A stretch of DNA of 18,963 nucleotides from Candidatus Altarchaeota archaeon (GTDB lineage Archaea; Altiarchaeota; Altiarchaeia; IMC4; QMZM01): the NCBI GenBank assembly GCA_018897475.1, contig JAHIKS010000109.1:1-18963 (forward strand). The letters are read 5' to 3'. The notes under the pieces are model-generated. The model saw nothing but the letters and a program-made list of their open reading frames with translations. It was not told the DNA's origin and searched no databases. Both the position numbers and the translations under genes were made by a program. This document shows, in pieces, positions 14,256 to 18,963 of this stretch (the first letter of the stretch is position 1; every line of letters starts with the position of its first letter).

Positions 14256-15311
14256 ATGACTGCCAAGATGAGATATGACGAACTTTACAACAAGAAGGAT
14301 ATAAAGACATTCGAGGACATAGCAAAATTACTTGACAAACTGGATAAGGAAAAGTGGATTCTGGATGAATTAAAAAAAGAGATAATGGGTCTTAGGCGGG
14401 GTGAGGTAAAGAAAGAGGACACCCATCGAAGAGCAAGGATAGCAAGACACTTTACTGAAAATTGCCAGCTAATGATCTCTAAGTTACTCAGGTATGATAG
14501 GGACAAAAAAATAGATCGTACCATGAATAAACTGATTAAGATACAGGGTAATGGAGAACAGATACTGAGAGAAAATCCTATCATGCAGACGAAGCCGCCA
14601 ATAGACGTTCTCAAATGGGATAGCCTGCCTAACAGGTATGCCCTTAATCTGAAGGGAGTTAAAGAATTGAGAAAGGGCTGGGGGTTGCATACAAAGCCAT
14701 TGTCTGAGATGGGCCTCTCAGTAACTATGGCCTTCATGCCACGCAATCACGTTCAATTATTTCATTATCATCCACAAAGTGAGCATTCCCTGAATCTTGG
14801 TGCAGAAATCCAGGGGGATTATAGAGATAAAGGATTCGAAAAAACCTTTAAGATAAAAAACGAAGAAGTCGCTTATTTCGAGCCTGAAACAATTCATAGA
14901 CTGGAAAACCCCAATGTGTCTATCAACAAAAACATAAGCGTAAAATCAGGGGAAGCCATACTAAAATGGAAAGCCGATTATTATGATGAAGAAATCAGAG
15001 AGGGATATGGTGGGGTCCTTAAGGCCCATGAAACAAAAAAGGACGGAAATCATAGCGTCAAAACCCATAACATAAAGGACAAGCACTACAGCTACCAGTT
15101 GGAGATACTAAAGATCAAAAATGGCGGTCAGGTGGATTTCCTTGATGAATCAGCACTCTACATGTATGTGGTGGATGGCGCGTTAAAGGTAACTACCAGT
15201 GACAAAACCCTCAGGTGTAGGGAGAACGACATAATCGTAGTAGACCCGGAGATCCGATTCACGCTTACCAGCTATTCGAAATCGAGGATTTACAGGGTTA
15301 TACAACAATAA
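14256..15311 (+). CDS. Unrecognised protein: helical N-terminus fused to two cupin-like domains
   Basis: The protein has 351 residues. Residues 1-120 are charged and helical (IAKLLDKLDKEKWILDELKK and onward). A first cupin-like domain at about 150-250 has a potential metal site, FHYHPQSEHS (H170, H172, E176 or H177), and a later histidine H214 in YFEPETIHRLENP. A second cupin-like domain at about 278-351 (YVVDGALKVTT...CRENDIIVVDPEIRF) lacks the metal histidines. This could be a sugar-nucleotide or ligand-binding regulator, or a small-molecule-modifying enzyme; nothing in the context decides. The gene is visibly more A/T-rich than its neighbours, has its own promoter, holds no GAATTC and is bounded by convergent trxB, which suggests a foreign or fast-evolving gene. 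M5 at 14268 is an alternative start. Confidence 0.7.
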   Translation: MTAKMRYDELYNKKDIKTFEDIAKLLDKLDKEKWILDELKKEIMGLRRGEVKKEDTHRRARIARHFTENCQLMISKLLRYDRDKKIDRTMNKLIKIQGNGEQILRENPIMQTKPPIDVLKWDSLPNRYALNLKGVKELRKGWGLHTKPLSEMGLSVTMAFMPRNHVQLFHYHPQSEHSLNLGAEIQGDYRDKGFEKTFKIKNEEVAYFEPETIHRLENPNVSINKNISVKSGEAILKWKADYYDEEIREGYGGVLKAHETKKDGNHSVKTHNIKDKHYSYQLEILKIKNGGQVDFLDESALYMYVVDGALKVTTSDKTLRCRENDIIVVDPEIRFTLTSYSKSRIYRVIQQ

Positions 15312-15334
15312 GTGGGCTGTCTCATAGTGATTTT

Positions 15335-16234
15335 CTAACCCCAATATGGCTTCTTCACATGTTTATAGGCCGATAGGGCAGCAATGCACCCCTCCCCAAC
15401 TGCCGTAGAAATCTGCATTACTCCGCCTGTGACATCACCTGCCGCAAAAACGCCAGGAACGCTGGTCTCCTGCTCCCTGTTGACCTTCACATAGCCCTTA
15501 TCGTCCAGTTCAACTCCTGCCGCCTTGGCCATTGTGGTGCTTGGCACAATCCCTATGGAGATAAAGACGCCGTTCACCTCCAGAGTTTTCCCACCCTTCA
15601 GTTTGATGGAATTCACAAAGTTTTCTCCAAGAATTTCCTCAACTTCACTATTGAGAATAAACTCAACTCCCTTCTCCTTCAGCCTCTCCTGAATGGCCTC
15701 CTCTGCCCTGAGGGAGTCCTTCCTGTGAACCAGGTAAACCTTCGATGCAACCTCGCTCAGATAGAGCGCATCCTCTGCAGCAATATTTCCGCCACCGACC
15801 ACTGCAACAGTCTTGCCCTTGAAGAATGGGGCATCGCAGGTAGCACAGTAACTGACCCCCTTCCCGGCGAATTCATCCTCGCCCTTGATTCCGAGCTTTC
15901 TGTGCTGCCCACCGGTTGCGATTATGACTGCCTTGGTTTCGTGCTCTCCATCCCTCGTGGTTAGCTTCTTCACATCCCCGTCCAGATTCATCCCTATAAC
16001 CTCCCCCGTCTTAATCTCAACCCCGAGCTTTTTTGCATGGGATTCCATTCTCCCGGCAAGGTCGGAACCCGAAATCATCTCAAAGCCGGGCCAGTTCTCA
16101 ATCTCGTTAGTAAGAAGCATCTGCCCCCCGACAGAGGCCTTTTCCAGAATTATCGTCTTCAGGCTGCGCCTTACTGCATAGATTCCGGCAGAGATTCCTG
16201 CCGGGCCCGCGCCGACTATAACCAAATCGTACAT
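15335..16234 (-). CDS. trxB: Thioredoxin-disulfide reductase
   Basis: This FAD enzyme passes electrons from NAD(P)H to thioredoxin or a similar dithiol protein in the cytoplasm. The protein has 299 residues, normal for the low-molecular-weight class. The FAD motif GAGPAG is at 8-13, the redox-active CATC has cysteines at 130 and 133, the NAD(P)H loop is GGGNIAAED at 147-155, HRKDSLRAE follows as the usual NADPH 2'-phosphate-contacting segment, and the terminal FAD motif is FAAGDVTGG. The ATG at 16234 is two bases after the phoU-like stop, so the pair is an operon. No thioredoxin gene is in view. Confidence 0.96.
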   Translation of the reverse strand: MYDLVIVGAGPAGISAGIYAVRRSLKTIILEKASVGGQMLLTNEIENWPGFEMISGSDLAGRMESHAKKLGVEIKTGEVIGMNLDGDVKKLTTRDGEHETKAVIIATGGQHRKLGIKGEDEFAGKGVSYCATCDAPFFKGKTVAVVGGGNIAAEDALYLSEVASKVYLVHRKDSLRAEEAIQERLKEKGVEFILNSEVEEILGENFVNSIKLKGGKTLEVNGVFISIGIVPSTTMAKAAGVELDDKGYVKVNREQETSVPGVFAAGDVTGGVMQISTAVGEGCIAALSAYKHVKKPYWG

Positions 16235-16236
16235 TT

Positions 16237-17157
16237 CTAGGATAGATTAATTACCGCCTCCGCAATGTCGGAGATGTATTCGCCAATCCTTTTGAAACTC
16301 TCAAGCATAAGGAGGGAGCCACCGGTCTTTTTCTGCAGGAGCTTGTCCAGCAGAATCTCATCCTCCTCCCTCATCCTCCTGACATCCTTTATGACCTCGT
16401 TTGCTATATGTATGTTTTCAGACCTCAGGGCAAGCATGGCATCATTATACAGCTCAATCAATCTTTTATAGGGGACGACGTCCTTCTTGTTGATTCTCCC
16501 CCTCTCCATCATCAGCCTCGCTATTTTCTCTACGTGGTCTGAAATCCTCTCTATGCTCCTTATAATCTGTATCAATGGAATTACCTCTCTTCCAGACCTC
16601 GAGGACAGCTGTCTCAGGATAAGGAAGTAGAATTTGTCCACGTCGTTATCCCTCATTATTATGCCATCAAGCACGTCCTTCTCATATTTGCCAAGGTCTA
16701 TCTGACCCATGAGCTCATTCAATGACGTGACTGATATTTCGTGCATCCTGCTGACAGACTCAATGATTTCGGCCTTTTCTTTAGTCAGCATTCTAAATGT
16801 AATTTCGTTGGAGCTTCCACCAAAGGGTTCCAGGCCGATAAGAAACATGGGCACCCCCTCCAAACCCTTTCTGAAGTCCTGCGATATGTGCTTCTTTGAT
16901 GTAACAAAGATTCCGTCATACCCCTGGATATATCTTGTGATAATGAGTCTCTTTATAAGCTCCAGGTCGCTTTCAGGTTTTATCTTTATCTCGGTAACAT
17001 AGCCCTTCTCATTCTTCGGTCTGATAACCAGCTCGTCGTCCTTTTCGAGAATTGCTACAACATCTCCCTTTGCAAGATTGTTCTTGGTGACCCATTTCTT
17101 GGGCAACGAAACAATAAAGGTCGTTTCTCCTGTAAGCTGAATCTTCCTGAGTTCCAT
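16237..17157 (-). CDS. AbrB-PhoU fusion, phosphate uptake regulator family
   Basis: The protein has 306 residues. An N-terminal AbrB/SpoVT-type swapped-hairpin domain (about 3-50, GETTFIVSLPKKWVTKNNLAKGDVVAI) is a DNA-binding module. The rest is helical and PhoU-like: SLNELMGQIDLG near 145-156, then IIRSIERISDHVEKIARLMM, and a closing SFKRIGEYISDIAEAVINL, which are the E/DxxxD-bearing repeats that bind metal ions in PhoU. Archaeal AbrB-PhoU proteins are generally annotated as phosphate regulators, but no pst transporter is nearby; instead trxB follows after two bases. A link between this regulator and redox control is therefore possible. The ATG at 17157 fits the domain start. Confidence 0.88.
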   Translation of the reverse strand: MELRKIQLTGETTFIVSLPKKWVTKNNLAKGDVVAILEKDDELVIRPKNEKGYVTEIKIKPESDLELIKRLIITRYIQGYDGIFVTSKKHISQDFRKGLEGVPMFLIGLEPFGGSSNEITFRMLTKEKAEIIESVSRMHEISVTSLNELMGQIDLGKYEKDVLDGIIMRDNDVDKFYFLILRQLSSRSGREVIPLIQIIRSIERISDHVEKIARLMMERGRINKKDVVPYKRLIELYNDAMLALRSENIHIANEVIKDVRRMREEDEILLDKLLQKKTGGSLLMLESFKRIGEYISDIAEAVINLS

Positions 17158-17236
17158 CTTAAATCTATTTAGGCTATATAGAATATTTTGGATTTATTTA
17201 AATTAGGCCCTGACTATATAAATATCAGAAAGGAAA
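17158..17236. promoter_or_regulatory. Divergent promoter region (phoU-like / coiled-coil gene)
   Basis: For the phoU-like gene the minus strand has TTCTATATAG at about 17174-17183, some 20-26 bases upstream of its ATG. For the plus-strand gene TATATAAAT at 17215-17223 is a strong TATA match but lies only 14-22 bases before the ATG at 17237, slightly too close. TTTAAATT at about 17197-17204 is an alternative that would give a short leader containing AAAGGAAA. Which box is used cannot be settled here. Confidence 0.5.
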
Positions 17237-17686
17237 ATGTTTCAATTCCAATTGTTGATTGACAGGGCGATAAAGGCCTCAGGAGCCAGCCTGGAAGGCA
17301 TGAACGACAGAGAACTCCTTGAGTTTATCCAGTCAAGAGAAGGTGAAAAGAAGATAAATAAGTCCATGGTCCGGATAGAGAGGGAGATAGACGAACTAAA
17401 GAAGGAATTAAGGAACCTGAACCAGAGGTGGATCAAAAAGAGAGAGCTTGCAAAGAGTGCGGAGACATCCCCCGTGGAACAGAAGATAATTCGCACGAAG
17501 ATGTCCCACATAGAGGAACAGGTCCATGTAATAAGGGAGAAGATAATATCAGAGATGCTGGAGGAGATACATCTTCTAAAAAAGCTGCTCCTTGACACAA
17601 CCCGCACAGGAGACATAATGGAGAACGGCGGCAGCCTGACAGACTGGGAGAGGAGAACAATAATCAACGCCCTCAGTGGTGCATAG
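17237..17686 (+). CDS. Unrecognised coiled-coil protein
   Basis: The protein has 149 residues and I do not recognise it. Residues 1-35 are a short helical region (LLIDRAIKASGASLEGMNDR). About 38-70 is a charged heptad-rich coil (MVRIEREIDELKKELRNLNQ), then a basic turn (RWIKKRELAKS). A second coil at about 85-117 ends in EMLEEIHLLKKLLLDTTR, and the tail LTDWERRTIINALSGA resembles a short recognition or helical hairpin motif. There is no signal peptide or membrane segment, so it is cytoplasmic. It stands alone between a divergent promoter and the separate carA start. The coding assignment is supported by a TATA box, codon pattern and length; function is unknown. Confidence 0.7.
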   Translation: MFQFQLLIDRAIKASGASLEGMNDRELLEFIQSREGEKKINKSMVRIEREIDELKKELRNLNQRWIKKRELAKSAETSPVEQKIIRTKMSHIEEQVHVIREKIISEMLEEIHLLKKLLLDTTRTGDIMENGGSLTDWERRTIINALSGA

Positions 17687-17743
17687 ACCGATTCTATCCG
17701 TCAACCCTATATCTTATTATCTCATTCTATAATCGTTTTAATA

Positions 17744-18829
17744 ATGGATAAAAATAACGCCGTAATAGTCTTACAGGATGGCACAGTCCTAAAGGGAACC
17801 GGTTTCGGGGCCAAGGACACGGCGGAGGGGGAGGTTGTTTTTAACACATCCATGACCGGCTACCAGGAGGCTCTGACTGACCCATCCTACAAATACCAGA
17901 TTCTTATGATGACCTATCCTCTCGTTGGCAACTACGGCATAAACCGGGAGGACTTCGAATCCGACGGGATAAAGGCCGAGGGTTTCATAGTGAGAGAGGT
18001 GACACAGGAGCCAAGTCACGGCAAATTAACAAGCGACCTGAACGAATTTCTAAAGGAACAGGGCATCCCCGGCATATGCGGCATTGACACAAGATTCCTG
18101 ACAAGAAGGATTAGAATCCACGGAGTCATGAACGGAATCCTCAAGTACCCCTATGAGGAGAAGGAAACCGAGGATTTGATAGAGAGGGCAAAGAAGCTAA
18201 AGAACATATCTGAGCTGGACCTGGTGGACATGGTCTCCACAAATAAGATAAAGAAGCACGACGTTGGCGGCAAGAAAACAATCGCCCTGATAGACTGCGG
18301 GGTAAAGCAGGGCATCGTACACAACATACTGAAGAGGAAGGTAAACCTGATACAGTTTCCAGCCAGAACGCCAAAGGAAAAGATTATGGAGCACGAGCCC
18401 GACGGAATCCTGATATCCAACGGCCCTGGAAACCCGGAAAAGTCGGATTATGTAATCAAAACAGTAGCGGACCTGATACACGAGAGGATTCCGGCGTTTG
18501 GCATCTGCCTCGGGGTCCAGATTATGGCCCTGGCCCTGGGCGCAAAGACATATAAGCTGAAATTCGGCCACAGGGGCTCCAACCAGCCGGTGAAGGAACT
18601 GAAGACTGGAAGGGTATATATCACGACCCAGAACCATGGTTTTGCAGTAGATCCGGAGTCCGTTGACGACAAACTGGAAATCTCCCACATAAACCTGAAC
18701 GACCAGAGCGTTGAGGGCATAAGGCACAAGGAATTGCCCATAATAGCAGTCCAGTATCACCCGGAGGCATACCCCGGGCCGCACGACAGCTGTTATCTCT
18801 TTGACGAATTCGTCAAGATGATGAAATGA
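17744..18829 (+). CDS. carA: Carbamoyl-phosphate synthase small (glutaminase) subunit
   Basis: CarA hydrolyses glutamine and passes ammonia to CarB for carbamoyl phosphate, the precursor of pyrimidines and arginine. The protein has 361 residues, normal length. The N-terminal CarA-specific domain carries FNTSMTGYQEALTDPSY, NYGIN, and GICGIDTRFLTRRIR. The class I glutaminase domain holds SNGPGNP, the nucleophile C255 in FGICLGVQIM, NHGFAV, and H339 and E341 in QYHPEAYPGP. All catalytic residues are present. The usual downstream partner carB is absent from the window; a GMP synthase gene overlaps the stop codon instead. The start is the ATG at 17744, preceded by A/T-rich DNA without a clear Shine-Dalgarno site. 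Confidence 0.97.
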   Translation: MDKNNAVIVLQDGTVLKGTGFGAKDTAEGEVVFNTSMTGYQEALTDPSYKYQILMMTYPLVGNYGINREDFESDGIKAEGFIVREVTQEPSHGKLTSDLNEFLKEQGIPGICGIDTRFLTRRIRIHGVMNGILKYPYEEKETEDLIERAKKLKNISELDLVDMVSTNKIKKHDVGGKKTIALIDCGVKQGIVHNILKRKVNLIQFPARTPKEKIMEHEPDGILISNGPGNPEKSDYVIKTVADLIHERIPAFGICLGVQIMALALGAKTYKLKFGHRGSNQPVKELKTGRVYITTQNHGFAVDPESVDDKLEISHINLNDQSVEGIRHKELPIIAVQYHPEAYPGPHDSCYLFDEFVKMMK

Positions 18830-18963
18830 CCGACTGCATCCTAGTCCTGGACTTCGGGGGGCAGTACTGCCATCTAATCGCCAGAAGGATTAGGGAACTC
18901 AATGTCTATTCTGAGATAGTATCGCCCGAGATTACTGCAAAGGAGATTGAAAATTATAATAAA
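18826..18963 (+). CDS. guaA: GMP synthase glutaminase subunit, 5' part only
   Basis: Only the first 46 residues are in the window. They read MTDCILVLDFGGQYCHLIAR followed by RIRELNVYSEIVSP, the hallmark start of the GMP synthase glutaminase domain. This domain provides ammonia to convert XMP to GMP. In many archaea it is a separate small subunit (GuaAa); whether this is a split or fused form lies beyond the edge. The ATG overlaps the carA stop as ATGA, so the two glutaminase genes are probably translated together. Confidence 0.9.
   Translation, partial: MTDCILVLDFGGQYCHLIARRIRELNVYSEIVSPEITAKEIENYNK

Noticed and set aside
18197..18784. Minus-strand ORF of 195 codons within carA
   Set aside because: It is antisense to a well-conserved gene and has no recognisable domain.

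Overview
The window looks archaeal. It carries Nop5 (the scaffold of archaeal/eukaryotic C/D box RNPs), an archaeal-type ApgM phosphoglycerate mutase, an AbrB-PhoU protein of archaeal style, a Rad50-like ATPase with a zinc hook, a small-subunit CarA followed by a separate GMP synthase glutaminase gene, and TATA-like boxes close to start codons with few Shine-Dalgarno sequences. The lineage cannot be fixed from this stretch; a euryarchaeal or DPANN-like genome is possible, and this is inference only. No tRNA, rRNA or CRISPR array was seen.

Layout. 1-6681 is a minus-strand block: a GNAT acetyltransferase, two tandem paralogous membrane-anchored surface proteins made of Ig/carboxypeptidase-regulatory-like beta domains, Nop5 (without its usual fibrillarin neighbour), and a secreted NHL-repeat protein that runs off the left edge. 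At 6682-6702 transcription diverges. The plus strand then carries apgM and an overlapping gene with a Lys/Pro/Ala-rich tail. Next comes an accessory island at about 8390-9925: an array of five small hairpins built from two copies of a double-hairpin unit, a ribbon-helix-helix (RHH) ORF, an overlapping and apparently intact tnpB, and the predicted omega RNA that ends at the element's right end.

9988-11300 is a two-gene unit (radical SAM enzyme plus acylphosphatase, ATGA overlap). It converges on a solo Rad50-like gene, which is divergent from an iron-sulfur flavoprotein gene. An AT-rich bicupin gene at 14256-15311 looks like an insertion of different composition. On the minus strand, phoU-like and trxB form a two-gene operon. 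On the plus strand there is a coiled-coil orphan, then carA overlapping guaA, so two glutamine amidotransferase subunits of pyrimidine/arginine and purine synthesis are translationally coupled.

The most notable non-gene signals are the double-hairpin array at 8395-8543 and a strong excess of the palindrome GAATTC. I count 28 sites by eye against about 5 expected from base composition. They fall in all three reading frames of the housekeeping genes and are absent from the tnpB element, the bicupin gene and most of the surface-protein block.
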